DNA of 64,000 nt, taken from assembly GCF_016482785.1 (NCBI RefSeq), contig NZ_JAEMXM010000010.1, positions 1 through 64,000 on the forward strand. The letters are read 5' to 3'. Each line of letters opens with the position of its first letter. Within the stretch, counting starts at the first letter, position 1. Source of the DNA: Paenibacillus alkalitolerans. GTDB taxonomy: Bacteria > Bacillota > Bacilli > Paenibacillales > YIM-B00363. Shown here piece after piece: positions 1 through 9,471 of the stretch. Below the pieces are notes generated by a model. It did no database searches and was not told the DNA's origin. It saw only the letters and a program-made list of their open reading frames with translations. Position numbers and translations under genes: made by a program.

Positions 1-798
1 TTGCAACAGGTGCGAGTGGTTCCCAAGTACGGGCAATACGTTGTTGAATTGATCTTTGCCTGTTCGATGGAAACGAAACAGTTGGATAAAGAGCGGTACA
101 TGTCGATTGATCTGGGGGTCGAACATCTTGCAACCATCGTCACCACCACCGGTTCACGACCGGTATTGGTGAAGGGCAAGCGGATCAAGGCGATCAATCA
201 GTACTACAACAAGAGAAAGGCTCATTTTATGAGCATTCTCCGTCACGGCAAGCAGCCGCATGAAGGACAGCATACTTCCAAACGATTGGAACGGCTGCAT
301 CGAACCCGTTACCGTAAAATCAAAGACCTGTTTCACAAAGCGAGCGCCTATATCGTACGGTTGGCTGTCGGACAAAACATAGGCACGATCATCGTCGGAC
401 AGAACAAGGGATGGAAACAAGCTTCCGACATGGGAAAGCGGAACAACCAGTCCTTCTGTCATATTCCCCATCACCTGTTGATTTCCCTGATCAAGTATAA
501 AGCGGCGCAACAGGGGATGGACGTACAAGTAACGGAAGAAGCCTATACATCACAAGCCAGTTTCTTGGATCACGATCCGTTACCTGCATATGAAGAAGGA
601 AAGGCGCCGATGTTCTCCGGGAAACGAATCCGACGTGGCTTATACAAGAGTAAGATAGGTCTGATTCATGCGGATGTGAACGGTGCGGCGAATATATTGC
701 GAAAAGTAGTCCCAAACGCTTCGGCTGATGGGATAGAGGGGTTGGACGGTAACCAGTCCGTCAACGTGTCAACTCCGCTGGTGTTAAGCCTTCGGTAA
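1..798 (+). CDS. tnpB: TnpB, IS200/IS605-family RNA-guided nuclease (5' end cut by window)
   Basis: C-terminal 265 residues of a TnpB (IS605 OrfB) protein; full-length relatives have about 370-400 residues, so the 5' end lies outside the window and the TTG at base 1 is not taken as the true start. TnpB proteins are RuvC-type nucleases guided by an RNA made from the right end of the transposon. The RuvC residues are visible: Asp in MSIDLG (about residue 37), Glu in TEEAYTSQ (179/180) and Asp in HADVNGAANIL (225). The IIVGQNKGWKQ and NNQSFCHIP blocks are typical of the subgroup. The usual CxxC zinc finger between the Glu and last Asp motifs is absent. No tnpA is visible in the window. Family call is firm; activity cannot be judged from a partial gene. 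Confidence 0.93.
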   Translation: MQQVRVVPKYGQYVVELIFACSMETKQLDKERYMSIDLGVEHLATIVTTTGSRPVLVKGKRIKAINQYYNKRKAHFMSILRHGKQPHEGQHTSKRLERLHRTRYRKIKDLFHKASAYIVRLAVGQNIGTIIVGQNKGWKQASDMGKRNNQSFCHIPHHLLISLIKYKAAQQGMDVQVTEEAYTSQASFLDHDPLPAYEEGKAPMFSGKRIRRGLYKSKIGLIHADVNGAANILRKVVPNASADGIEGLDGNQSVNVSTPLVLSLR

Positions 799-867
799 TT
801 CGTACGATGGATACACTAGAAACCCCCACTTCAACCGGAGCGTTCGCGGGGAGTGGCGGGAGTATTC
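720..867 (+). ncRNA. Probable TnpB guide RNA scaffold (reRNA/omega-RNA) and transposon right end
   Basis: TnpB guide RNAs normally overlap the end of tnpB and finish exactly at the transposon right end, with the flanking host DNA forming the guide. Just after the stop codon an imperfect stem is formed by the C-rich arm at 823-830 and the arm at 852-860, around an AACCGGAGCGTTCGCGG-like loop region. The element probably ends near 867. Bases just downstream would then be the guide. The 5' limit given here is arbitrary and the exact right end is a guess. Confidence 0.4.
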
Positions 868-1113
868 ATAAAACCGAATAACCCACCCAACTATTACCAT
901 CGGATACTTACTAAATAGATGACGACAGGAATTCGAACATGTATGAATTCTCCATACAATCCTTCATCCAGTCCAAAATATAATAGTAATTCCAGCCTAT
1001 GTAAAATAAATGTTAGAATCGTTATAATTTTGTTATAATTTTTTTAATTTTTTTAATTTTTAATTAATTTTTATTTCCCTTCGGAGTGAACCACTGTTAA
1101 TGAGGTGGGTAGG
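868..1113 (+). promoter_or_regulatory. AT-rich leader with candidate promoter of the peptide ABC operon
   Basis: The stretch before dppD contains two TATAAT hexamers, at 1023-1028 and 1034-1039. The first is preceded by TGTAAA (1000-1005) at 17-bp spacing, a weak -35. A run of T and A follows (1030-1075). A GAGGTGG ribosome binding site at 1102-1108 precedes the ATG at 1114. On the minus strand between about 905 and 985 a short reading frame without a start resembles a gene end, but it is too short to assign. Confidence 0.4.
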
Positions 1114-2139
1114 ATGAATGAGAACGCTGAAGCAAAACAACCGCCTCTTTTGGAGGTTCGGGATTTAAAAGCGGGATTTGAAATCGGAGGACGGCTCCGC
1201 CTTGCGGTCGACGGGGTTTCATTCAAAGCCGGCCGCGGCAAAATCGTCTGTGTCGTGGGAGAATCCGGATGCGGCAAGAGCGTGATGTCTCTTTCGATTA
1301 TGAAGCTGCTTCCCAAAGGGATCGGCAGAATAGCGGGCGGAGAAATTATATTGGAAGGACGAAACATCGCTTCTTTCTCCGAAGAGGAAATGAACAAGAT
1401 CCGCGGCAAAGATGCGGCAATGATCTTCCAGGAACCGATGACGGCGTTAAATCCCGTATTTTCCGTCGGCTTTCAAGTAGAAGAGGTGTTATTCAACCAT
1501 ACCAAAATCAGCAGGAAACATGCGCGGGAGAAAAGCGCCGAACTGTTGATGCAAGTTGGAATATCGGCACCGGAGAAGGTTCTGGATCAATATCCGCATC
1601 AATTATCGGGCGGCATGAGGCAGCGCGTAATGATCGCCATGGCGATCGCATGTTATCCGAAGCTGCTTATTGCGGACGAGCCTACAACGGCATTGGACGT
1701 TACGATTCAAGCGCAAATTCTTGAACTGATCAAGGACATTCAGTACAAGCGGGACATGTCCGTTCTTCTTATTACCCATGATTTAGGCGTAGTGGCGGAG
1801 ATGGCCGACGACGTTATCGTGATGTACGCGGGGCAGATCGTCGAACAAGGCGGCGCGGAAGAGCTTTTTTATAATCCGAAGCACCCTTATTTAAAAGCAT
1901 TGCTCAAATCAATACCAAGGCTTGGGGAAAAGAAGAAGAGATTGGATTCGATCAAAGGGATCGTTCCTTCTTTGGCCAATATGCCGAGAGAGGGTTGCCG
2001 GTTCGCGGACCGCTGTCCGGAGGCGACGGGCGATTGCCGAAAGATCGCGCCTCAGCTGGCGAATATTGCAGACGGGCATACGGTTCGCTGCTTGTTATAC
2101 AAAGAGAGCATTCCCGCGGTATCTGAAGGGGTGAAATGA
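1114..2139 (+). CDS. dppD: Di/oligopeptide ABC transporter ATP-binding protein (DppD/OppD type)
   Basis: One of two ATPases that power a peptide importer at the inner face of the membrane. The 341-residue protein has Walker A GESGCGKS (49-56), the ABC signature LSGGMRQRV, Walker [13 protein letters not shown] and the D-loop/H-loop region LLITHDLG. It ends with the oligopeptide-transporter C-terminal domain carrying a CRFADRCP cysteine motif. The ATG at 1114 is chosen over the GTG at 1105 because GAGGTGG lies 5 bases upstream. It is the first gene of a five-gene operon and its stop overlaps the next start by 4 bases (ATGA). Substrate (dipeptide, oligopeptide or another small solute) cannot be read from the sequence. 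Confidence 0.95.
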   Translation: MNENAEAKQPPLLEVRDLKAGFEIGGRLRLAVDGVSFKAGRGKIVCVVGESGCGKSVMSLSIMKLLPKGIGRIAGGEIILEGRNIASFSEEEMNKIRGKDAAMIFQEPMTALNPVFSVGFQVEEVLFNHTKISRKHAREKSAELLMQVGISAPEKVLDQYPHQLSGGMRQRVMIAMAIACYPKLLIADEPTTALDVTIQAQILELIKDIQYKRDMSVLLITHDLGVVAEMADDVIVMYAGQIVEQGGAEELFYNPKHPYLKALLKSIPRLGEKKKRLDSIKGIVPSLANMPREGCRFADRCPEATGDCRKIAPQLANIADGHTVRCLLYKESIPAVSEGVK

Positions 2140-3104
2140 TTCGCATGCTGCTGGAAGTCGAGAACCTGAAGAAATACTATCCGATCACAGGGGGATTTTT
2201 CAAGCGAAAGCTCGGAGAAGTTAAAGCGGTGGACGGTGTGTCTTTTGCCTTAAAAGCAGGTGAAACTCTCGGACTGGTCGGAGAATCCGGCTGCGGGAAG
2301 TCCACTGCGGGAAGAACGATTCTTCGCCTAGCGGATCCTACGGACGGCAGGATTCTATTTCAAGGGAAAGATATTACCGGGATCAAGGGGGACGAATTAA
2401 GAAAAACGCGCCGGGATATGCAAATGGTATTTCAAGATCCGTACGCATCGCTTAACCCGAAGATGATGGTCGGAGACATTATTGCCGAACCGATCCGAAA
2501 TTATGAACAGAGAACAAAGCGAGAGTTGAAAGATTCGGTAATGGAGCTCTTGGATAAGGTCGGCCTGCCCGGAGACGCTTATTATAAATATCCGCATGAA
2601 TTTTCCGGCGGCCAGAGGCAAAGAATCGGAATCGCGCGCTCCCTTGCGTTAAAGCCGAAGCTGATTGTCGGGGATGAGCCGGTATCCGCGCTGGACGTGT
2701 CCGTTCAGTCCCAAGTTTTGAATCTGATGCAAGATTTGCAAGAAGAGTTTCAACTCACCTACTTGTTTATTGCGCACGACCTGAGCGTGGTCGAGCATGT
2801 AAGCGACCGCATCGGAGTAATGTATTTGGGCAGATTGGCGGAGCTTGCAGATAAAGAGGGTTTATATAAAGAGCCGCTTCATCCGTATACGCAGGCCTTG
2901 CTTTCCGCTATCCCGGTTCCGGATCCGAGGAGACGAAAGCAGCGCATCGTATTATCCGGCGATGTGCCTTCCCCCGCCAATCCGCCCGGAGGATGCGCAT
3001 TCCATCCCCGCTGCATGCACGCTAAGCCGGAATGCCGCGAAATCAAGCCGCTATTAAGGGAGGTGACGCCCGGGCATCAGGTTGCATGTCATCTTTACCC
3101 TTAA
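2136..3104 (+). CDS. dppF: Di/oligopeptide ABC transporter ATP-binding protein (DppF/OppF type)
   Basis: Second ATPase of the importer, 322 residues, pairing with the preceding protein to form the nucleotide-binding dimer. Walker A GESGCGKS is at 49-56, the signature is [12 protein letters not shown], Walker B is [12 protein letters not shown] and the switch His is in IAHDLSVV. The C-terminal domain has [14 protein letters not shown], the cysteine cluster typical of OppF/DppF. Translation is probably coupled to dppD through the ATGA overlap. A second in-frame ATG occurs at 2145, so the first three residues are uncertain. Confidence 0.95.
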   Translation: MIRMLLEVENLKKYYPITGGFFKRKLGEVKAVDGVSFALKAGETLGLVGESGCGKSTAGRTILRLADPTDGRILFQGKDITGIKGDELRKTRRDMQMVFQDPYASLNPKMMVGDIIAEPIRNYEQRTKRELKDSVMELLDKVGLPGDAYYKYPHEFSGGQRQRIGIARSLALKPKLIVGDEPVSALDVSVQSQVLNLMQDLQEEFQLTYLFIAHDLSVVEHVSDRIGVMYLGRLAELADKEGLYKEPLHPYTQALLSAIPVPDPRRRKQRIVLSGDVPSPANPPGGCAFHPRCMHAKPECREIKPLLREVTPGHQVACHLYP

Positions 3105-3141
3105 AATGGAATAATTATCTAGTAAAAAGGAGGGTACCAAA

Positions 3142-4902
3142 ATGAAGAAACATCTGCTAATCGTGCTATCAATTGTTTTTGCGCTTTCGTTTGTGTTGGC
3201 GGCATGCAGCGACAACAGCTCCGACGGTGCGGCCGAAGATCAAGATCAACCCTCTCCCGAGCAAACGAACGATCAAGCTCAAGACCAACCGAATGATCAG
3301 CCCGCAGACGGACCTAAAGAAGGCGGCGTCGTTACATACGCGGTCGATACGGCCCCGGAAGGCTTCCTGGAACCGGGATTCTACGGCAGCGCAGTCGATG
3401 CGGAGCTTCTGTCCTTCTTGACGGAAGGAATGTTTAAAACGGAAGACGATCTGAAAACCGCTCCCAATCTTGCAACCTGGGAGGAGTCCGAGGATCACAA
3501 AGTCTATACCTTCCATATTAAAGAAGGCGTGAAATGGCACAATGGGGATGAATTGACGGCGGAAGACTGGGCTTATGCGCTCGAAGTGCTCGGCCATCCG
3601 GATTACTCCGGCCCCCGCTATGACAATGTGAAAGATATACTTGGCATCGACGAGTACCACAGCGGCAAGGCGGATCACATTGAGGGCGTTAAAGTCGTTG
3701 ACCCCTATACGCTGCAGATCACCTTTAAGGAAGTGAAGATCAACAATCTGGACAATTTGTGGTCGTTCCCGATGCCGAAGAAGTATTATGAAGGCATCTC
3801 GGTGAAAGATCTTCCGAACAGCGATAAAGTCCGTACGAAAGCGATCGGACTGGGAGCGTTCAAATTAAAGAACATTGTTCCCGGCGAATCCGTGGAATTC
3901 GAACGCTACGACGATTACTGGCAAGGCAAGCCGCTACTGGACGGCGTCATTGTAAAAGTAATCGATCCGTCTCTCATCTCGGGCATGATGCAAAACGGCG
4001 AAGTAGACGCCATGGGGATTCGTCCCGCAGACGTAGAAGGGTTGAAGAGCGCAAGCAACGTACAGGTCATCGAGCAGCAAGGGCTCTCCTATTCCTACAT
4101 CGGCATCGATTTCGGCCATTATGACAAGGAAAAAGGCACTGGCGTCATGGACAACCCCAAATTCCAGGATAAGAAGCTGCGCCAAGCGATGCTGTATGCC
4201 ATCGATCGCCAAAGCCTGATCAATGCGTATCTGCAAGGATTCGCTAATGTGGCCAACTCTCCGATTCCTTCGGTTTTCTGGACGAGGGCGCCCGAATCCG
4301 AACTGAATCCGTACGAGTACAATTCCGAAAAAGCGAAAGAATTGCTTGCTGAAGCGGGATATAAGGATACAGACGGTGACGGATTCGTGGAAGACAAGGA
4401 CGGCAAACCGTTTAAAATCAATTTCGGCCACTATGCCGGCCCTGCGGCGTTCGAAGGCCGCGCTCAAGGCATCATTCAAAACCTGCGCGACGTCGGACTC
4501 GATGTTCAATTGATGACAGGCGCACTTGTGGAATTCAACACTTACAACGACATGAAAGATAATGACGACCCGCAGCTCGAACTGTTCTTCGGCGCTTGGG
4601 GCACCGGCAGCGATCCGGACCCGACCGGCCTGTGGGGCAGCAAATCCCAATGGAACTACGGCCGCTGGGTGAACGAGGAATCCGACCGGCTCCTTGCGGA
4701 GGCGTTAAGCGAAAAAGCGTTCGATGAAAATTACCGTAGAGAAACTTATATCCAATGGCAAAAACTCTTCAATGAAGAGCTTCCGGCGCTTCCGCTATGG
4801 GAGAATATGGACTTGTATGCCGTGAACAAACGAATCCAAGGCATTCATGTAAACTCAGCTTCACTTCTGAACGATGTGCACAAATGGTGGGTTACGGAGT
4901 AA
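3142..4902 (+). CDS. Peptide ABC transporter substrate-binding lipoprotein (SBP family 5)
   Basis: Extracellular solute receptor of the importer, 586 residues, anchored by a lipid-modified Cys22 in the lipobox VLAAC after a hydrophobic signal peptide. Residues 23-60 are a disordered linker rich in Asp, Gln, Asn and Pro. The rest is the family 5 (OppA/DppA) fold, with the usual FHIKEGVKWHNGDELTAEDW signature near residue 125 and ALRQAMLYAIDR-like and NSEKAKELLAEAGY segments. An AAGGAGGG ribosome binding site precedes the ATG by about 7 bases. It sits between the ATPase and permease genes, an order common in Bacillales. Confidence 0.95.
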   Translation: MKKHLLIVLSIVFALSFVLAACSDNSSDGAAEDQDQPSPEQTNDQAQDQPNDQPADGPKEGGVVTYAVDTAPEGFLEPGFYGSAVDAELLSFLTEGMFKTEDDLKTAPNLATWEESEDHKVYTFHIKEGVKWHNGDELTAEDWAYALEVLGHPDYSGPRYDNVKDILGIDEYHSGKADHIEGVKVVDPYTLQITFKEVKINNLDNLWSFPMPKKYYEGISVKDLPNSDKVRTKAIGLGAFKLKNIVPGESVEFERYDDYWQGKPLLDGVIVKVIDPSLISGMMQNGEVDAMGIRPADVEGLKSASNVQVIEQQGLSYSYIGIDFGHYDKEKGTGVMDNPKFQDKKLRQAMLYAIDRQSLINAYLQGFANVANSPIPSVFWTRAPESELNPYEYNSEKAKELLAEAGYKDTDGDGFVEDKDGKPFKINFGHYAGPAAFEGRAQGIIQNLRDVGLDVQLMTGALVEFNTYNDMKDNDDPQLELFFGAWGTGSDPDPTGLWGSKSQWNYGRWVNEESDRLLAEALSEKAFDENYRRETYIQWQKLFNEELPALPLWENMDLYAVNKRIQGIHVNSASLLNDVHKWWVTE

Positions 4903-4930
4903 TTCAAGTTAACCGGGAGGGGATTATGCG

Positions 4931-5896
4931 GTGCTGAAATACGCAATTAGACGAATCGCAGGCATGATCCCCATCTTGTTCCTGCTCTCGGTCACGGTAT
5001 TCGCCCTGGCGAAAGCGATGCCGGGCGATGCCCTGTCCGGGGAGATCGATCCCACAAACACCAGCCCGGAATATATTGCGGAGATGCGGGAGAAGCTGGG
5101 TTTGAACGACCCGATTTACGTCCAATACGGCCGTTGGATTAAGGATTTCGTCCAAGGCGATTTCGGAAAATCTTTCAAATACAAAGTGCCGGCATCGGAG
5201 TTGATCGCGGAGCGCATACCCAATACGCTGTTTCTGGGCATCGTCTCTCTTGTCATCACATACGCGCTTTCCCTTGCAATGGGAATGTATTCGGGGAAAT
5301 ACCCTTACCGTCTCGGCGATAACGCGATTGCCACGGCCAATTATATCGCGCTCGCGATCCCGTCTTTCGTTGCCGCTATTGTAGCCATTTATTTTTTCTC
5401 GTTTCAGCTGGGATGGTTTCCGTCGACAGGTTCCGTCAAGATCGGCGTGGAGCCGGGAACTTTCGAATATTGGATCAGCAGGATTCATCATGTTCTGTTG
5501 CCCGCCATTGTGCTGGGGGCGTTCAACACGGCCAGCTATACGCAATTTTTGCGCAATGACATTATCGAAAACAGCCAGAAGGACTTCGTCCGGACGGCGC
5601 GGGCCAAGGGAACGAATGAAAATGATATTTACAACAAGCATATTTTGCGCAACTCGATGATCCCGTTAGTCACCTTCTTCGGCTTTGATATCGGGGGCAT
5701 TTTGGGCGGGGCGATCATTATAGAAACGATCTTTACTTATCCGGGGATCGGCAGCCTTTACCTGAACTCGCTGACATTCCGCGATTACTCGGTCTTTATG
5801 GCGATCTTTATGATTTTAAGCTTGATGACCCTGATCGGGAACCTGATTGCCGACTTATTGTACGGTGTTGTCGACCCGCGCATTCGTCTGGAATAG
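4931..5896 (+). CDS. dppB: Peptide ABC transporter permease (DppB/OppB type)
   Basis: First membrane subunit of the importer, 321 residues with about six membrane segments. The N-terminal region MLKYAIRRIAGMIPILFLLS followed by MPGDAL is characteristic of DppB. The cytoplasmic EAA loop that contacts the ATPases is visible as FVRTARAKGTNENDI with the LRNSMIPLVTFFG block. A GTG start is used: GGGAGGGG lies about 9 bases upstream, and the nearby ATG at 4926 opens a frame that closes at once. It is followed after 10 bases by the partner permease. Confidence 0.95.
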   Translation: MLKYAIRRIAGMIPILFLLSVTVFALAKAMPGDALSGEIDPTNTSPEYIAEMREKLGLNDPIYVQYGRWIKDFVQGDFGKSFKYKVPASELIAERIPNTLFLGIVSLVITYALSLAMGMYSGKYPYRLGDNAIATANYIALAIPSFVAAIVAIYFFSFQLGWFPSTGSVKIGVEPGTFEYWISRIHHVLLPAIVLGAFNTASYTQFLRNDIIENSQKDFVRTARAKGTNENDIYNKHILRNSMIPLVTFFGFDIGGILGGAIIIETIFTYPGIGSLYLNSLTFRDYSVFMAIFMILSLMTLIGNLIADLLYGVVDPRIRLE

Positions 5897-5906
5897 GAGG
5901 GACTTT

Positions 5907-6797
5907 ATGCTGTCAGTATCGGAACCGAAGATCGTGAAGAGTCCCTCATACTGGGCGGTCGCCTGCCGAAAGTTTGTGAAAAATAACCTGGCGATGTCCG
6001 GACTCATTTTTATCGTGCTGCTCGTTCTGATATCGGTCTTTGCGCCTGTCATTGCAACGCAAGACATTACGCGCGTACAATTCGACCGGATCAATCTGAA
6101 GCCTTCTTCGGAACATTGGCTGGGAACGGACGGCAACGGGCGGGATGTCCTGACCCGTCTGATCCACGGAGGGAGGGCGTCGCTGACCATCGGTTTTTCA
6201 TGCGTGGTTCTGGTTACGGTCATCGGGACAATAATCGGTGCCGCAGCGGGATATTTCGGCGGCAAACCGGACGATTTGCTAATGCGATTTACCGATTTCA
6301 TCATTCTCTTTCCGTTTTTGCCGTTTGTTATTGTGGTAAACGCCATATTCATAGGGAAGATTTCCGGCGTAACCAGCCTCATACTCGTGATCGGCGCCTT
6401 AAGCTGGGGCGGAACGGCCAGAATCGTCCGCAGCAAAGTGCTGGCCGAGAAGGAGAATGAATATGTGCTCGCCGCTGTCTCCATCGGTACCAAACCTTGG
6501 AATACGATTGCGCGGCATATTTTGCCCAATGTATTATCGGCGATAATCGTACAAGCCACACTGCTGCTGGCGTCATTTATTGTAGTGGAATCCGCGCTGT
6601 CCGCCATCGGATTCGGCGTACCCCAGAATGTGCCGACTTGGGGAAATATGCTGTCGGAAGCGCGCGCCGCCGACGTATTGCGAAATAAACCTTGGCAATG
6701 GATGCCGCCTGCGGTTATGGTCACATTGACGGTATTGGCTATTAACTTTGTGGGCGAAGGGTTAAAGGACGCTTTCAACCCCAAGTCCGCCAGATAA
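5907..6797 (+). CDS. dppC: Peptide ABC transporter permease (DppC/OppC type)
   Basis: Second membrane subunit, 296 residues. It shows the OppC N-terminal helix (LAMSGLIFIVLLVLISVFAP), the family motif HWLGTDGNGRDVLTRLIHGG and the EAA loop ENEYVLAAVSIGTKPWNTI. The ATG at 5907 is chosen because TAGGAGGG lies 7 bases upstream, directly after the dppB stop; an earlier in-frame start at 5847 lies inside dppB and lacks a ribosome binding site. The five genes from 1114 to 6797 thus encode a complete importer. A short CTGCCGCGCGGCAG palindrome follows at 6806-6819. Confidence 0.95.
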   Translation: MLSVSEPKIVKSPSYWAVACRKFVKNNLAMSGLIFIVLLVLISVFAPVIATQDITRVQFDRINLKPSSEHWLGTDGNGRDVLTRLIHGGRASLTIGFSCVVLVTVIGTIIGAAAGYFGGKPDDLLMRFTDFIILFPFLPFVIVVNAIFIGKISGVTSLILVIGALSWGGTARIVRSKVLAEKENEYVLAAVSIGTKPWNTIARHILPNVLSAIIVQATLLLASFIVVESALSAIGFGVPQNVPTWGNMLSEARAADVLRNKPWQWMPPAVMVTLTVLAINFVGEGLKDAFNPKSAR

Positions 6798-6881
6798 TCG
6801 ACATCCTGCCGCGCGGCAGCCCTTCTGCATTTAACTATCGTTATGCGTTAGCAAAGTATTCCTTTTGTTCTTAAAAATAGC

Positions 6882-7601
6882 TTAATTAGCCTGCTTTCCA
6901 ATAGGAATTAAATATATTGCCTTTAATTTATTGTTTAATTTTTTGTTTATAACTTCATCTTTAAATCCTCCAATAGGTGCTGCACTCCATCCCATTGCAT
7001 TGGCTAAAAGTAACATATTTTGGGCAATATGTCCTGCCTCTAAAAGACAAAATCGATACCCTCTTAACCCATATTTAGCTTCGGAACTTTCAAAATGCGA
7101 TGCAATAATACAACATACATTTGAATTGATTCCTTCTTGTAATAATGCATCTTCAAACGTATCGTCATTGGAAATTTTTATTAATGAATGAACGTTTGAA
7201 TTATAAAAATAGAAGCCACTATCTATATTCTCGACATTCTTAACAACTAAAAATATCTTATTAGGATAAATCGCCCCAGCGGAGGGATACATTTTCTTAG
7301 ATTGTTCGTTTAATTTATTTCCTACAGACCATTTGAGAAAAGTCCCCAGTTCCAAAATGTTTATGTCTTCTAACTGAACCATTTCTTTGGCGGAATTTCT
7401 TTGAGATACAAGGTCAGAGATGCATTGTTCAGGTATTTTTTTGTAGTCTAAGTATATCTTTGACAGCCTCGCATCGTTTATTTCAATGTTTTGTTCTACT
7501 TCGAATAGACTTTTTGAACTCGTCGTGTTTGGATGGTTTAGAAGAGAGTCCCATGATGACAATCGGTGATATTCGTATACTAATTCTTTTTCGGATTTCA
7601 T
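6882..7601 (-). CDS. SagB/ThcOx-type nitroreductase-fold dehydrogenase, orphan
   Basis: A 239-residue FMN-dependent nitroreductase-fold protein of the SagB type. Relatives oxidise azoline rings to azoles in thiazole/oxazole-modified peptides; others are stand-alone oxidoreductases of unknown substrate. Family marks are PSAGAIYPNKIFLVV (flavin-site motif) and GYRFCLLEAGHIAQNMLLLANAMGW followed by PIGGF. GGGAGATG precedes the ATG by 5 bases. There is no YcaO cyclodehydratase or precursor peptide gene in the window, so a role in peptide modification is unproven. The gene is clearly richer in A+T than the flanking importer operon, suggesting acquisition by transfer. It converges with dppC. Confidence 0.85.
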   Translation of the reverse strand: MKSEKELVYEYHRLSSWDSLLNHPNTTSSKSLFEVEQNIEINDARLSKIYLDYKKIPEQCISDLVSQRNSAKEMVQLEDINILELGTFLKWSVGNKLNEQSKKMYPSAGAIYPNKIFLVVKNVENIDSGFYFYNSNVHSLIKISNDDTFEDALLQEGINSNVCCIIASHFESSEAKYGLRGYRFCLLEAGHIAQNMLLLANAMGWSAAPIGGFKDEVINKKLNNKLKAIYLIPIGKQAN

Positions 7602-7667
7602 TAAATCATCTCCCGTATGATACAGTATATGTTCTCCGATAGCTGAAGCATTCTACTCTATGTTCTT

Positions 7668-8276
7668 TTAACGGTTTCCGTCGGAGGGCACCCAAGAAAT
7701 GCCGCCCGAAAATGATTCAGGTACATGTTTATCGAAGTCCATTTCATCGTATGGCGGCGTTGTACCTTCCTCGTACAGTACCACGGTATGAAAATTGTCC
7801 CCTTCAGCTAAAAACCCATCCAATTTCTCTTCTTTAGACATCGTCAACTGAATGATTTTATCTGCAGTAAAAGCTGTTTCATCACTTGAACTTGCGGCAT
7901 CTGGTGTTGGCAACACCGCCATTTTTTCTCCTATCTTGAAATTCTCTGGGTGGACGATCGAGCCATATTCATCCTGAAAAATAGTGTTTTCATGATATGT
8001 TATGATTTTCGAGTGCATCATATCATTAACTTCCGTTTTACCTCGGTTGACCCAATTTGAAATATTCAAGCGAAGCTCACGTTTATTTGTATCAATGTGA
8101 AGCAATAAGCCCGTCATTGTATCCTCAGTCAGAGAAATGTTTACTGCCTGTGTTTTGCTTTCTTGATCCATGTTGCTTTCGTAAGAATCCGTTTGAACAC
8201 TGCCGCAACCCGACAGTAGGACCACGGTCAATGACACTCCAATAATGAACACCTTCAAATAAGTTCTGTTATTCAT
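7668..8276 (-). CDS. Putative lipoprotein of unknown function
   Basis: A 202-residue protein with a lipoprotein signal peptide: a hydrophobic stretch of about 15 residues and the lipobox LLSGC with Cys24. The mature part alternates beta-type segments (GLLLHIDTNKRELRLNISNW, KIITYHENTIFQ, EKMAVLPTPD) and looks like a small beta-rich extracellular domain. I do not recognise a family. AAAGGGGGG precedes the ATG by about 5 bases. It may be cotranscribed with the flanking minus-strand genes, but nothing links their functions. Confidence 0.7.
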   Translation of the reverse strand: MNNRTYLKVFIIGVSLTVVLLSGCGSVQTDSYESNMDQESKTQAVNISLTEDTMTGLLLHIDTNKRELRLNISNWVNRGKTEVNDMMHSKIITYHENTIFQDEYGSIVHPENFKIGEKMAVLPTPDAASSSDETAFTADKIIQLTMSKEEKLDGFLAEGDNFHTVVLYEEGTTPPYDEMDFDKHVPESFSGGISWVPSDGNR

Positions 8277-8332
8277 AGTTGCCCCCCTTTGGATATTACA
8301 ACGAATATCGAATAAGTAATGTTGCTGAGCAA

Positions 8333-9298
8333 TCAGTCGTTATACAAACTTTTTGATAATTTTTCTCTCAAATCCATCAGCCAATCCGGCTCATTGTCCC
8401 ATCTTTCCGCAATGGACCTCAGTATTCGAACATATCCGTATAATTTGCCAAAGCGCCTGCAAGCCGGTGACATTTCCTCAACATCTTGCGGGATATCATA
8501 CTCGGAGGCGTATCCGTCCATAAAGCATTGTTTCTTATGGTTGAAAGCTTCGGAAGGAATGCAGTCCCTCAAGCTGTCAAGCACTTGCACGATATCCATT
8601 GCATACCAGTGATACATGGCGTCGTCAAAATCAATAACATTACACGAGTTGGATTCATCATCGTAAAATACATTATCGTATTCAAAGTCATAATGAACCA
8701 ATCCATAGTTACTTTGCGTTTTTGGGACTGAAGCAAAGTAATCCTTCAGCAATTTCGTTTCCTTACGTGCCGCCGACTCTTCCGGAAAATCCGATAACAC
8801 ATCCTCGATCCAATCTAAAACGTCGCTATATGACCATCTTTTGTCCGTACCAGGTGTGTATTGACTGGATAAAAAATGGAGCCTTCCAAGAGCTTTTCCA
8901 TAGCTGAATATTATCGCATCGCTTGAATCCGTATTTTTCAACTGCACACCGGAAACGCGTTTAAACACCGATGCAAAATAATCTCCCCATGGAGTCCGCG
9001 CCTCCACAAGCTCCTCGCCCCGCTTTGATTCGACCGGCTCTAAAACTCCGTAGCCGTTGTCTCGCAAGTACGAAATAAACGCAAGCTCCGCCAAAATATT
9101 CGCTTTTAGCTTCTCCGTCATTGGGGCGAACCTTAACAGGCGGGTCTTGCCTTCATACTTAAACGGATAAATGGCGTTGGACGAGATCCGGTAGTGCTTG
9201 AACATATCGATCGATTGCTCATCGTAGTCCCAATTTTTCAAAATCATTTCCGCCAAGTCCACATTGTTAAAAAGATATTTTAACTTTAACAAAAGCAT
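8333..9298 (-). CDS. APH-family phosphotransferase (aminoglycoside phosphotransferase/ChoK-like fold)
   Basis: A 321-residue protein-kinase-like small-molecule kinase. The catalytic loop HYDFEYDNVFY matches the HxDxxxxN pattern and is followed by the metal-binding VIDFDDA. The N-terminal lobe is seen in YEGKTRLLRFAP and the conserved Glu helix after it. These enzymes phosphorylate sugars, amino alcohols or antibiotics; the substrate here is unknown and resistance should not be assumed. The ATG at 9298 follows GAGGAG by 4-5 bases and is preferred over the GTG at 9310. Confidence 0.85.
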   Translation of the reverse strand: MLLLKLKYLFNNVDLAEMILKNWDYDEQSIDMFKHYRISSNAIYPFKYEGKTRLLRFAPMTEKLKANILAELAFISYLRDNGYGVLEPVESKRGEELVEARTPWGDYFASVFKRVSGVQLKNTDSSDAIIFSYGKALGRLHFLSSQYTPGTDKRWSYSDVLDWIEDVLSDFPEESAARKETKLLKDYFASVPKTQSNYGLVHYDFEYDNVFYDDESNSCNVIDFDDAMYHWYAMDIVQVLDSLRDCIPSEAFNHKKQCFMDGYASEYDIPQDVEEMSPACRRFGKLYGYVRILRSIAERWDNEPDWLMDLREKLSKSLYND

Positions 9299-9325
9299 CC
9301 GGCTCCTCACCAGTAAAATTTGCGC

Positions 9326-9353
9326 AAAAAGACCGCAGGCTGTGTCTGCGGTC
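9326..9353 (-). terminator. Rho-independent terminator after the GH43-like gene
   Basis: Perfect 8-bp arms GACCGCAG (9331-9338) and CTGCGGTC (9346-9353) are followed on the minus strand by five T (9326-9330). Confidence 0.85.
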
Positions 9354-9471
9354 TGCTTATTCCTGCCACGTTTCCATCGTACGTCTCTTTGTTCGCGGAA
9401 ACAATTTATTAAATGATTATAGTGAATTTTCCCAAGCGTTCAGCCGGAAGAATGCTTCTCACATACGGCCA

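Noticed and set aside
8333-9298. Antibiotic resistance gene (aminoglycoside phosphotransferase)
   Set aside because: The APH fold is clear but the family covers many small-molecule kinases; nothing supports a resistance role.
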